Source: an uncultured Lachnospiraceae bacterium
GTDB taxonomy: Bacteria; Bacillota_A; Clostridia; Lachnospirales; Lachnospiraceae
Direction of reading: 5' to 3'
Length of the DNA: 11,782 bases
Assembly: GCA_947302185.1 (NCBI GenBank)
Contig: CAMYVI010000058.1
Span: 1-11,782 of the forward strand
Made by a program: the position numbers and the translations under genes. The notes below the pieces were generated by a model that was given only the letters and a program-made list of their open reading frames with translations, did no database searches and was not told where the DNA came from. The first letter of the stretch is position 1, and each line of letters opens with the position of its first letter. This document shows positions 1 through 6,844 of the stretch, piece by piece.

Positions 1-1514
1 GTATATGATTTCCCGGAATATCCGTAAGAAAGGCTGACACCTGCTACGGACGCCTTAGAAATATCTTTCTTGACCATTGCAGCAGTAAGGATAATACTTT
101 GCGAGAGAGTCGGCAGTTTGATATAATCCTTCCCTTGGCTGTCATACATAACAAACGGAAGATCAGGATTATTTGCATTCATTTTCGGGGTCTTTAAAAC
201 CTGCAGACTACTGCAGTTTACGAACATGTCCTCCATATCAACATTCCCTGATGTGTCAAAGCTGCTAAGATCCAGTCTGGTAAGGCTGCTGCAGCCGGAG
301 AACATCCTGATCATTGTACCGACCTTGGAGGTGTCAAAACTGCTAAGATCCAGTTCGGTAAGGCTGCTGCAGTTATAGAACATACGGAACATCATCTCGA
401 CTTTCGATGTGTTAAAACTGCCAAGTTCCAACTCCCTAAGGCTGCTGCAGTTATTGAACATAAAAACCATTGATTCGGCATTCGACGTATCAAAATGACT
501 GAGATCAAGTTCAGTCAGACTGCTACAACCGTTGAACATGGCCGTCATCAGAACCGCATTCGATGTATCGAAACCGCTCACATCCAGCGCTGTCAGCTTA
601 CTGCATTCGCCGAACATGTTCATGAGGTTACGCGCCTTCGAAGTGTCAAATCGACTGACATCCAGTTCTGTAAGTTTATTGCATCCGTCGAACATCCCCT
701 GGAAATTCGTCACACTTGATGTGTCAAAACTACTCAGATTCAGACTGGTCAGGCTGCTTTCAATCACATCGACACCGTTGTACACCGCAGTCATGCCGAA
801 CATTCCTGACATCGTCGTGACACTGGAGGTGTCAAAACTCCGAAGATCTATCTCATGCAGACTGCTGCAGAAACCGAACATATAGGACATGTCCGTGACA
901 TTTGAAGTATTTAAGCTGTCAAGATTTATATCGGTAATCGCATTGCATTTGAAGAACATCGCACTCATGTTCGTAACATTTGACGTGTCAAATCCGCTAA
1001 GATTCAGTTCCTTCAACTGACTGCTGATATTTATTCCTGCCGCTTCGTCAAATTCCAGCTTTCCATCAATCACTGCCGTTTCCCGCGGAATCATTGAAAA
1101 CAGACCAAGCATATTTCTGACATTCGAGGTGTCTACTTTAGTAAGATTCAGCTGGCTGATCTGTGAAAATCCGGCAAACAGGAACGAGGAATCTTCCGGA
1201 AAATATAATTTTCCTTCACCTCTGGAAAAGCTGATGGATTTTACCTTGTCCCGGTATTCGACCACCCCGGCTATGTCCTGCCAGTTGCTCCAAAGAGTGC
1301 CATCGGAGAATTCAAAGGATAAGCTGTATCCGTCTCCTGAAGGCATCTTTTTTACGGTAACATTGTCTCCGACTGTCCACTGGCTGGCTGCTTCCGTTCC
1401 AACAAATTCTTCCCCCTGTATCTCATCCGCCGGCACTGTGATTCCGAGGACTGTTAAAAGCATCACTGCTATGCAGCTCACCGTCAGAAACCTTTTAATC
1501 GAATTCTTCATCAT
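1..1514 (-). CDS. Secreted BspA-like DUF285 leucine-rich-repeat surface protein (C-terminus outside window)
   Basis: Open from ATG at 1514 to the left edge (504 codons, no stop), so this is the N-terminal part of a longer protein. The start is supported by an AGAGGT ribosome binding site five bases upstream. Residues 1-29 form a signal peptide: basic MMKNSIKRF, a hydrophobic core, and likely cleavage after V-P-A. After a pre-repeat domain (about 30-150) come 11 copies of the roughly 26-residue DUF285 unit, with consensus FDTSNVxxMxxMFxxCSSLTxLDLSS. The last visible residues (KASVAGVSLSYGYSGKSY) match the start of the Ig-like module of the 4327-6702 protein, so the two are paralogues over their whole visible length. 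Family knowledge: BspA-type repeats occur in surface proteins that bind host or microbial ligands; the ligand here is unknown. Its repeats are far more divergent in sequence than those of the paralogue, suggesting an older array. Confidence 0.9.
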   Translation of the reverse strand, partial: MMKNSIKRFLTVSCIAVMLLTVLGITVPADEIQGEEFVGTEAASQWTVGDNVTVKKMPSGDGYSLSFEFSDGTLWSNWQDIAGVVEYRDKVKSISFSRGEGKLYFPEDSSFLFAGFSQISQLNLTKVDTSNVRNMLGLFSMIPRETAVIDGKLEFDEAAGINISSQLKELNLSGFDTSNVTNMSAMFFKCNAITDINLDSLNTSNVTDMSYMFGFCSSLHEIDLRSFDTSSVTTMSGMFGMTAVYNGVDVIESSLTSLNLSSFDTSSVTNFQGMFDGCNKLTELDVSRFDTSKARNLMNMFGECSKLTALDVSGFDTSNAVLMTAMFNGCSSLTELDLSHFDTSNAESMVFMFNNCSSLRELELGSFNTSKVEMMFRMFYNCSSLTELDLSSFDTSKVGTMIRMFSGCSSLTRLDLSSFDTSGNVDMEDMFVNCSSLQVLKTPKMNANNPDLPFVMYDSQGKDYIKLPTLSQSIILTAAMVKKDISKASVAGVSLSYGYSGKSY

Positions 1515-1609
1515 GATTTACCTCTTCTTTCCAAAAAGAAATTAAAAAGAATAGTCCAGTTTTAACTCTCACCAAATCAAAATGTCCTTGACGAGGGGAG
1601 CACTATACT

Positions 1610-1813
1610 TTAAAGGATAGTCTGACATAGTTGTCTGACTGTCCATAATTTTTCATCCCACAGCAACCATTCTATCTTTATTTTATCATAACGCCTTTTT
1701 CTGCAAAACTGTTTTATTCTTTCCCGTTCAGTCTTTAAATGCCCTTTAAGCGCACGTTTGATAAGATTTTCAGATATTTCCTTTACATGGAAAATCGCAT
1801 AATCAAGCTGCAC
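1610..1813 (-). other. Unrecognised short basic ORF in decayed DNA
   Basis: A 67-residue reading frame that could start only at GTG 1813, just after the decayed cpaF fragment. No Shine-Dalgarno sequence precedes the GTG, and an in-frame TAA lies 15 bases upstream of it. The product is rich in Lys and Arg (for example ERERIKQFCRKRRYDKIKIE) with no signal peptide, membrane segment or motif that I recognise. It could be the tail of a gene fused here by deletion, or chance. It ends about 95 bases upstream of the surface-protein start at 1514, so it occupies part of that gene's upstream region. I would not call it a functional gene. Confidence 0.2.
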
Positions 1814-1862
1814 GCATTTGTTTTTTTCTTAAGCAAAACGGTGGGGACTTTATAAAGCCTAG

Positions 1863-2103
1863 ATGCCCGGTGTTATAAGCTTGTAACATATCCACCGCTT
1901 CCCCACCGCGCACTTCACCGACAACGATCCGATCCGGCCTCATTCGAAGGCTCGTCGAGCCGAGACATGAGGCTGGCGCGAAGAGACCGAAAGAGGTCAT
2001 CTGTCTCCTGATCTTCAGTGGAAGACCTGACTGCTGCCGTGCCGTGCAGACCGTTTTCGGTATCCGGCATACGGCGAGTGTTAGAAATAATGCTGACAGA
2101 CAT
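1863..2103 (-). pseudogene. cpaF: Decayed cpaF (Tad pilus ATPase) copy 1, internal deletion and frameshift
   Basis: Start ATG at 2103 has a good site (AAAGGAG, five bases before ATG). About 50 N-terminal residues are readable ([18 protein letters not shown] to LMSRLD). At about 1952 the sequence jumps, in another frame, to [18 protein letters not shown] and [12 protein letters not shown], which is the conserved CpaF/TadA stretch near the Walker B region, normally several hundred residues into the protein. Homology stops at the TGH. The middle of the gene (including Walker A) and its 3' end are gone, so the gene is dead. CpaF powers assembly of Tad/Flp pili at the cytoplasmic face of the membrane. 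No other tad gene is visible in the window. The first part is duplicated at 3563-3697. Confidence 0.8.
1953..2088. repeat. Direct repeat A (cpaF 5' segment), left copy
   Basis: This 136-bp stretch matches 3563-3697 in the same orientation, with about six substitutions and one single-base gap. Similarity begins at CGTCGAGCCG and ends at TTAGAAAT; both flanks diverge at once. The pair brackets the membrane-protein gene at 2458-3021, about 1.6 kb apart, and could recombine to remove it. Confidence 0.85.
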
Positions 2104-2152
2104 AAAATCTCCTTTATGTAAAATGGCACGCATTACGCCATACAGAAAGAAC

Positions 2153-2185
2153 GGCGCAACCCCGCATAAACATTGGGATTGCGCC
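2153..2185. terminator. Strong hairpin upstream of cpaF copy 1, possible terminator
   Basis: The arms GGCGCAA (2153-2159) and TTGCGCC (2179-2185) pair perfectly, and CCC/GGG extends the stem inside. On the plus strand it is followed by TGTTTTGCTTTT, which looks like an intrinsic terminator tract. On the minus strand the tail is GTTCTTTCTG, weaker. If cpaF was transcribed from the TATAAT at 2207-2212, this hairpin lies in its leader and could have acted as an attenuator. The direction of action cannot be decided from sequence alone. Confidence 0.5.
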
Positions 2186-2206
2186 TGTTTTGCTTTTGAG
2201 CTTGAG

Positions 2207-2212
2207 ATTATA
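2207..2212 (-). promoter_or_regulatory. Candidate -10 box for the cpaF remnant
   Basis: A perfect TATAAT reads on the minus strand about 105 bases upstream of the cpaF start at 2103. No good -35 box sits at 16-18 bases (the nearest hexamer, TTAGCT, matches three of six consensus bases). The 319 bases between the cpaF start and the membrane-protein stop hold only this box and the hairpin at 2153-2185; I see nothing else there. Confidence 0.3.
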
Positions 2213-2457
2213 CCCCTATTCCGTCACTTTAGCTAAAAAACTTTGATAGAAACAGGTGTTTTTAAAGTTCAGTTGAATTTACTTCTGCACTGAAATATAC
2301 TTTTTCAATTAAGCTATAGAACTATTGCTTTCAAAACAGTACCATCTCTCGCTTAATCATCCTGGCTTTCTGTCTATTTGACCTGAAATACACTTTAGAA
2401 TGGATTATACGCTTACAAGAAGTGAATAAATCCAGGATTTGGGAAAAAGGATGACGC

Positions 2458-3021
2458 TTACTTCTGAGAACGGAACGCAGTAATGATTGTGGAAGCAGAG
2501 CCAAGTACTGAAAATAAATACTGCATAAAAAGACTTTCCATAAAGTCTGATGTGATATCGACTCCCTGCGCATTTAGACTGTCAACAGCCGTATCAAAAT
2601 AACGGAAAACCGTAAAGAATGATTCATCAGTATATATTTCCTTCTGAAGAGCAAGTGCCCAGGCAGCCCTGGTGCCGACCCAGACCATAAGGATCATGAT
2701 AAGGACAGAGATTACTACACCCCGTTTCGACAGCTTTCCTCCCAAGAGCTCATAGCCTTTGAGAGTGCAGACGCCCATGACAATGCCACTGAGAGCGGCC
2801 ACGTATCCAAGCTGGTCAAGCAGTACGATCACAACAACGCCAATCAGAGATCCGAGAAAAGCACCGACAATACCACTGATTACATTCTCCCGCTTTATCG
2901 GAGCTGATGGCTGTAATTCTCTCCCGGAAGTAGGTCCCTGAGTCTCAAATCCAGTTTGAGTCTGCTGCGGTTCAAAGTTCTGATCCGAAAGTGTATTCTT
3001 TCTGGTATCAAATTCATTCAT
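2458..3021 (-). CDS. Small integral membrane protein of unknown function
   Basis: A 187-residue protein with a clear AGGAGG site eight bases before ATG 3021. Residues 1-45 are polar and rich in Gln and Thr, probably cytoplasmic. Three hydrophobic segments follow at about 47-70, 73-92 and 102-124, with a KGYELLGGKLSKRGV loop between the second and third. A fourth, weaker hydrophobic stretch (about 165-183) follows an acidic loop (TDESFFTVFRYFDTAVDS). The Gly-rich first segment and the LKGYELLGGKLSKRGV loop remind me of uncharacterised Lachnospiraceae membrane proteins; I know no function. The frame is clean and has its own promoter, so it looks intact and functional although cpaF debris lies on both sides. 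No partner gene is visible, and no clear terminator follows the stop. Confidence 0.85.
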   Translation of the reverse strand: MNEFDTRKNTLSDQNFEPQQTQTGFETQGPTSGRELQPSAPIKRENVISGIVGAFLGSLIGVVVIVLLDQLGYVAALSGIVMGVCTLKGYELLGGKLSKRGVVISVLIMILMVWVGTRAAWALALQKEIYTDESFFTVFRYFDTAVDSLNAQGVDITSDFMESLFMQYLFSVLGSASTIITAFRSQK

Positions 3022-3102
3022 TTTTCTTTCCTCCTGTCTATTGTTATCATATAGAGCTGCCTTGCCGTATTACAGTTTGGTCCGGCTGCTTATCATATTT
3101 TA

Positions 3103-3131
3103 AGTATAAACATAAAAAACAGAATTAGCAA
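3103..3131 (-). promoter_or_regulatory. Sigma-70-type promoter of the membrane-protein gene
   Basis: Read on the minus strand: -35 TTGCTA (3126-3131, four of six matches), a spacer of exactly 17 bases, and -10 TATACT (3103-3108, five of six). It lies about 80 bases upstream of the start at 3021, predicting a leader of roughly 75 bases. Spacing and position fit well; there is no experimental support. Confidence 0.5.
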
Positions 3132-3152
3132 TCAACAATCATTCTATGATAG

Positions 3153-3194
3153 AGCTTTACTTATTTAGCTTTACTTATTTAGCTTTACTCATTC
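3153..3194. repeat. Three tandem copies of a 14-bp unit
   Basis: AGCTTTACTTATTT occurs at 3153-3166 and 3167-3180, and a third copy with two changes (AGCTTTACTCATTC) at 3181-3194. It lies just upstream of the membrane-protein promoter, in DNA with no recognisable gene. The rest of 3195-3356 holds only a short plus-strand frame (3146-3340) that runs through the repeat and lacks a ribosome binding site. Confidence 0.75.
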
Positions 3195-3356
3195 AGTTTT
3201 TTGGTTCAAGATTGCCTTCGCCTGCCTTTTACAGCGAAATCATGGAATGCGAACTCCTTTCGCTCACACCGGACGACCTTGACCGTAAAAAAATATGTTT
3301 CCGATTCCAAATATGCGGAAAAATGAAGAAGTCGCATTAAAGAGTTCCTGTCCGTC

Positions 3357-3697
3357 CTAATCATGAGGTAGAATTGAAATTGACATAGTAAGCCCCCTGT
3401 CCTCTATGAGGTCCTGCAGGATGTCCAGCCTGCGGACGGAATAGAACAGTTCACGGGAGATGGCGGTGCGTTTCTCGATATCCATGTAAGAATTGCGGCT
3501 CTCCTCCATGACAAGTTCCGTGATCATCTGACGGATCTCATCATCCTCCGCCTCACCTACTCCGTCGAGCCGGGACATGAGACCGGCGCGAAGAGACCGA
3601 AAGAGGTCATCTGTCTCCTGATCTTCAGTGGATGACCTGAATGCTGCCGTGCCGGCAGACCGTTTTCGGTATCCGGCATACGGCGAGTGTTAGAAAT
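3357..3697 (-). pseudogene. cpaF: Decayed cpaF copy 2, N-terminal fragment truncated at both ends
   Basis: The minus strand encodes the CpaF N-terminal region without its first residues: [12 protein letters not shown], a one-base deletion near 3655, then GLMSRLDGVGEAEDDEIRQM through RRLDILQDLIEDR. Homology stops at about 3397 and a stop follows at 3357. The left end of homology (3697) abuts the hairpin at 3699-3732, and the start codon is missing. Bases 3563-3697 match 1953-2088 of copy 1 with about six substitutions and the one-base gap. Copy 2 carries about 55 residues of N-terminal domain that copy 1 lost, so neither copy derives from the other in its present form. It should be non-functional. 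Confidence 0.75.
3563..3697. repeat. Direct repeat A (cpaF 5' segment), right copy
   Basis: Partner of 1953-2088. The gap is a missing T where the left copy reads GCCGTGCCGTGCAG and this one reads GCCGTGCCGGCAG, which breaks the cpaF frame. Confidence 0.85.
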
Positions 3698-3698
3698 G

Positions 3699-3732
3699 AA
3701 GGACCTTGGGCTCGTATGAACCCCTGGTCCTT
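3699..3732. terminator. Hairpin after the small secreted-protein gene, possible terminator
   Basis: AAGGACC (3699-3705) pairs with GGTCCTT (3726-3732), with an inner GGG/CCC pairing around a loop of about ten bases. It begins seven bases after the stop codon of the 3739-3990 gene. On the minus strand the tail is CATTTCT, only moderately T-rich, so a terminator is likely but not certain. It also marks the exact edge of the cpaF-like DNA. Confidence 0.5.
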
Positions 3733-3738
3733 CTGTTT

Positions 3739-3990
3739 CTATGAATCTTCATTATTCCGCAAGGTCTGCTCTTCCGCGCCTTCCGGAGGCATGTCAGCAT
3801 CAATAAGCGCTCCTTCATCCGAAACTTCATTTAACGCATCCTGCTCTTCTTCACCGACGAAATCCGCAGTCGTTTCCGGGATTTCTGCGGCTAATGCTGT
3901 AACGCCCGAACTGCACAGAATGAGCACAAGGCTCAGCAGGATTGCCATCATGCGCCTCCCTGTATTTCTTTTTAACTGATACCTTCTCAT
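3739..3990 (-). CDS. Short secreted acidic protein, probably the truncated N-terminus of a surface protein
   Basis: An 83-residue product from ATG 3990. This start is preferred to the upstream ATG at 4026 because AGGAG and AAAGG lie shortly before it and it gives a normal signal peptide: basic MRRYQLKRNTGRR, hydrophobic MMAILLSLVLILCSSGV, and an A-L-A-A cleavage region near residue 34. The mature part, about 49 residues, is strongly acidic (many Glu and Asp) and has no fold that I recognise. Signal peptide plus acidic linker is how the complete surface protein at 4327-6702 begins, so I infer that its repeat and binding domains were deleted. A genuine small secreted peptide is the alternative, favoured by the hairpin right after the stop. 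Confidence 0.6.
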   Translation of the reverse strand: MRRYQLKRNTGRRMMAILLSLVLILCSSGVTALAAEIPETTADFVGEEEQDALNEVSDEGALIDADMPPEGAEEQTLRNNEDS

Positions 3991-4148
3991 TTGTTTTTCC
4001 TTTCTCCTGTCATATTTCACCCACAAGGGCAGTCATGCATTGTATGTCACTATCTGCAACCGTCTTTTCCTTCTTTTCGATCACTGTACTCACCACTCCG
4101 ACGTCATTATGAATGTGTCTTCCTCCTCATGTTGTATGAAAATGCAGA

Positions 4149-4179
4149 ATTATATCTGAAAATTGTGACATAAAATCAA
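4149..4179 (-). promoter_or_regulatory. Candidate promoter of the short secreted-protein gene
   Basis: Read on the minus strand: TTGATT (4174-4179, four of six), a 19-base spacer and a perfect TATAAT (4149-4154). The spacer is two bases longer than ideal. The predicted leader is about 150 bases. A TGTGACA (plus strand, 4164-4170) sits in the spacer and matches the core of the inverted repeat at 6845-6894, but a 7-mer match may be chance. Confidence 0.3.
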
Positions 4180-4266
4180 TATTTCTGCAATATTTTTTTG
4201 TAAAATACAGACACAAAACAGACGGGCCCCGCCCCTCATCCTATCCAACTTAAAATTATCAAAAGA

Positions 4267-4309
4267 AAAGACAGGCATCTGATCAACTAACTGATCAGAC
4301 CCTGTCTTT
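4267..4309 (-). terminator. Intrinsic terminator of the DUF285/ricin surface-protein gene
   Basis: Outer arms AAAGACAGG (4267-4275) and CCTGTCTTT (4301-4309), and inner arms TCTGATCA (4278-4285) and TGATCAGA (4292-4299), pair perfectly around a six-base loop. The only bulges are CA on one side and C on the other. Read on the minus strand, the hairpin starts 17 bases after the stop at 4327 and is followed by TCTTTTGATAATTTT. This is the clearest terminator in the window. Confidence 0.85.
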
Positions 4310-4326
4310 CCCCCCTGAATTTTTGT

Positions 4327-6702
4327 TTACTGAAGATACCACTTCTGCGCTGTTGTCGTTGACGCCTTCTTAACCACAATATTCGTCCCGTTCGCAGTCT
4401 TATTGCCGGTCAGATGAAGAACCGTTCCAAGTGCATTGGTCAATGTCACTGTGCCATCTGTGTTCTTGGTAATCATCCACCTCTGTCCGCTTTGAGCAGC
4501 CCATTTGCTCTGGATGACATTCGCACCATCGGCCTTTGTATTCCCCTGAACCGTGAGGACCAAACCGGAGTTCACATTCACAAGACGGTAGTAACCTGCT
4601 GCACTGTACAATGCCTTGAACTTCTTCTCATTCGTGTTGCCAAATGCATACAGATTCACGTTCGCGCCGTCTTCCTTCGATGCGGATGCAATGTTGAGCA
4701 CATAGTTTTTGTTCTTCGAAGCCCTGACCGCATAAGTCCCATTAAACGGAGCACTTACCGGTTCTGTCTCCGCAATATAGAAACGCTGCAGGCCACTGCC
4801 CTCCGATACTGCCATCGAAAGTGTTGTTCCCTTCACTGCAGATGCGTCCGACATCGCGATTGAATAACCTGTCACCGCATTTCTTATAGCAAAGGAATTG
4901 TCCGATTTCTTTTCAAGCTTCCAATTCTGTGCGGTACGCGTAGTCTGATCGTACAGCACAAGACCCTTCCCTACTTCAGAGCTGTTCTGCTGTACAGCTA
5001 ATGCAAGCTCACACTTGGCGTTGATGAACTTCCACGTACCATCGGAATTTTTTACAGCTTTGAATTTCATGGCCTCGGAGCTGCTCCTGTCCGTGATATA
5101 GGCTTTTGTATTGTTAATCATCCTGCCGGAGAAAGAGCATACAGCCGTTTTAGAATTATTCTTTGGTATCAGCTGATATGTTTTGCCGGAGACAAGGGTG
5201 GACACGCAGTCCACGATCTCAAATGTTTTAATCCTTTTTCCTGTGTATATGCCCTTACCCGTGATCGTGATAGTAGCTGTTCCGGGATTCTTATTGTTCT
5301 CATATTTGACCGTATAATCCGTATCCTGTGTGAGTGTCACACTACCTACCTTTATTGTGAGTGCGGGTGTATACGCTTTACCGGAATAGCCATAGGAAAG
5401 ACTGACTCCACCGACCGAAGCCTTTTCTATTGAAATCTCAGTCCTCAGTTCAATGCTGCTATAGCCAATAGGCAAATCAGTATACTCCTTTCCGGCACGA
5501 TCGTACATAGTTTTAGGTAAAGGGATCTTTCTAAAGTTATGCTTTGGAGTTTTAAGATTTGTCAAGCCGGTACAGCCATAGAACATACGATACACATAAT
5601 ACACATTCGTCATATCAAAACCGCTCAAATCCAGATTCGTCAAGCCGGAGCAGTTATAGAACATATAATCCATATTCATCACGTTCGACGTATCAAAGCT
5701 GCTCAAATCCAGATTCGTCAAGCCGGAGCAGTCATAGAACATATAATCCATTCTTTCCACATTCGTCGTATCAAAGCCGCTCAAATCCAGATTTGTCAAG
5801 CTGGTGCAGCATGCGAACATCTCTTCCATATTCGTCACATTCGTCGTATCAAAGCTGCTCAAATCCAGATTTGTCAAGCTGGTGCAGTAATAGAACATCT
5901 CTTCCATATACGTCACGTTTGACGTATCAAAGCTGCTCAAATCCAGATTTGTCAAGTTGGTGCAGTTACAGAACATATAATACATATACGTCACGTTCGA
6001 CGTATCAAAGCTGCTCAAATCCAAATCTGTCAAATTGGTGCAGTAATAGAACATACAGTTCATATTTTCCACATTCGACGTATCTACCTTATCAAGTTGC
6101 ATTTGTTCGACACTACGTAATAACATGCATGAATCATATCCGTATCCGTATCCGGAAAAAAGATAACTGGAATCCTTCGGTAAATACATAACATTACTGT
6201 CTTCAGTAAACTTGATTATTTGAACTTTATCTACATTACCCCACAGCTTCAACTGCCAATCTCTCCACAGTGTTCCGCTTTCTGAATCAAAGTATAGTAC
6301 GTTCTTATCTCCTTCTTTAACCAAGGTCGCTGTTACACCATCACCAACAGTAAATGTCTGTGCTTCTCCTTCCCCGACAGTCTCCTCGGGAATTTCTGTT
6401 TCGGCATCATCTGCTGCCGAAGTAATCTCCTCGGGTTTTACTTCCACATCTGAAGTGTACTCCTCTTCTATTTCTTCCGCATCCGACACGTTCTCCTCAG
6501 GTACAGATATCTCCGAAGCATCCTCTTCAATTGCCTCTATGGGTTCTGAAAGAGATTCATCCATTCCAGGCATAAAATAATCTTCGCTTATGCTCTCATC
6601 CGCTATGCTTATCTCCTCCGCCAGCACGGTTATCCCCGGTGCCGTCGAAAGTAACGCCGCAACACAGCTCATCGCCAAAAGCCCTTTAAATACCTTCATC
6701 AT
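4327..6702 (-). CDS. Secreted multidomain adhesin-like protein: DUF285 repeats, Ig-like module, ricin-type lectin region
   Basis: Complete, 791 residues; ATG 6702 follows GGAGGT at good spacing. Order: signal peptide 1-28 (cleavage after V-L-A); a Glu/Ser/Asp-rich linker to about 115; a pre-repeat domain (about 115-205) like that of the 1514 protein; seven 26-residue DUF285 units from residue 207 to about 388 (DTSNVTYMEEMFYYCTSLTN is typical); an Ig-like module at about 425-498 (AYTPALTIKVGSVTLTQDTD, then TGKGIYTGKRIKTFEI); then about 500-791 with QNWKLEKK, QRWMITKN and QKWYLQ, the Q-x-W signature of ricin-type beta-trefoils. Ricin modules usually bind sugars, so I infer a secreted glycan-binding adhesin; the ligand is unknown. 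There is no LPXTG, SLH domain or lipobox, so retention on the cell is unexplained. It is divergent from the regulator at 6926. Confidence 0.93.
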   Translation of the reverse strand: MMKVFKGLLAMSCVAALLSTAPGITVLAEEISIADESISEDYFMPGMDESLSEPIEAIEEDASEISVPEENVSDAEEIEEEYTSDVEVKPEEITSAADDAETEIPEETVGEGEAQTFTVGDGVTATLVKEGDKNVLYFDSESGTLWRDWQLKLWGNVDKVQIIKFTEDSNVMYLPKDSSYLFSGYGYGYDSCMLLRSVEQMQLDKVDTSNVENMNCMFYYCTNLTDLDLSSFDTSNVTYMYYMFCNCTNLTNLDLSSFDTSNVTYMEEMFYYCTSLTNLDLSSFDTTNVTNMEEMFACCTSLTNLDLSGFDTTNVERMDYMFYDCSGLTNLDLSSFDTSNVMNMDYMFYNCSGLTNLDLSGFDMTNVYYVYRMFYGCTGLTNLKTPKHNFRKIPLPKTMYDRAGKEYTDLPIGYSSIELRTEISIEKASVGGVSLSYGYSGKAYTPALTIKVGSVTLTQDTDYTVKYENNKNPGTATITITGKGIYTGKRIKTFEIVDCVSTLVSGKTYQLIPKNNSKTAVCSFSGRMINNTKAYITDRSSSEAMKFKAVKNSDGTWKFINAKCELALAVQQNSSEVGKGLVLYDQTTRTAQNWKLEKKSDNSFAIRNAVTGYSIAMSDASAVKGTTLSMAVSEGSGLQRFYIAETEPVSAPFNGTYAVRASKNKNYVLNIASASKEDGANVNLYAFGNTNEKKFKALYSAAGYYRLVNVNSGLVLTVQGNTKADGANVIQSKWAAQSGQRWMITKNTDGTVTLTNALGTVLHLTGNKTANGTNIVVKKASTTTAQKWYLQ
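5540..6086 (-). repeat. Seven near-identical 78-bp tandem repeats encoding the DUF285 units
   Basis: The plus strand repeats, with period 78, blocks such as GTATCAAAGCTGCTCAAATC and ATTTGTCAAGCTGGTGCAG. The similarity holds at third codon positions as well, unlike the much more diverged array in the 1-1514 gene. Such arrays change copy number by slippage or recombination. The limits given are approximate. Confidence 0.85.
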
Positions 6703-6819
6703 ATTTTACCTCCATCTTTTCCGGAACAAAATATAAGGCCGTTCCGCTTAACTATCATGTACCATAAACCATACATCGATGTTGCACATTCTATCTCGCC
6801 GATACAATACATTATGAAA

Positions 6820-6825
6820 ATTATA
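6820..6825 (-). promoter_or_regulatory. -10 box of the DUF285/ricin surface-protein gene
   Basis: A perfect TATAAT on the minus strand, about 118 bases upstream of the start at 6702, predicting a leader of about 110 bases. At 17 bases upstream there is only TTTTCG, a poor -35 box. The perfect inverted repeat at 6845-6894 starts immediately beyond, where an activator would bind. This fits positive control but does not prove it. Confidence 0.4.
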
Positions 6826-6844
6826 CCGTTGTCTGTCCTCCCCG

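Noticed and set aside
495..1545. Plus-strand frames at 495-719, 532-885 and 1129-1545
   Set aside because: All lie opposite the secreted DUF285 gene, which has a signal peptide, a ribosome binding site and family repeats on the minus strand.
2331..2573. Minus-strand 80-residue frame overlapping the end of the membrane-protein gene
   Set aside because: Out of frame with a well-supported gene and without its own start signal.
3146..3340. Plus-strand 64-residue frame
   Set aside because: It starts in the 14-bp repeats, has no ribosome binding site, and its product is not recognisable.
4008..4083. Minus-strand GTG-started 24-residue frame just upstream of the short secreted gene
   Set aside because: No ribosome binding site and very short; most likely chance within the leader.
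5540..6086. Regular repeats that could look like a CRISPR array
   Set aside because: The repeats are contiguous 78-bp coding units without unique spacers.
5539..6191. Two long overlapping plus-strand frames of repeated His/Ile and Ser/Tyr-rich peptides
   Set aside because: They are antisense to the DUF285 repeats. A 78-bp period (a multiple of three) without stops keeps several frames open. No ribosome binding site and biased, low-complexity composition.
6660..6702. Cys13 in the signal peptide as a lipoprotein lipobox
   Set aside because: The residues before it (LAMSC) do not fit the usual L-[AS]-[GA]-C, and the cysteine sits inside the hydrophobic core. V-L-A further on is a better cleavage site.
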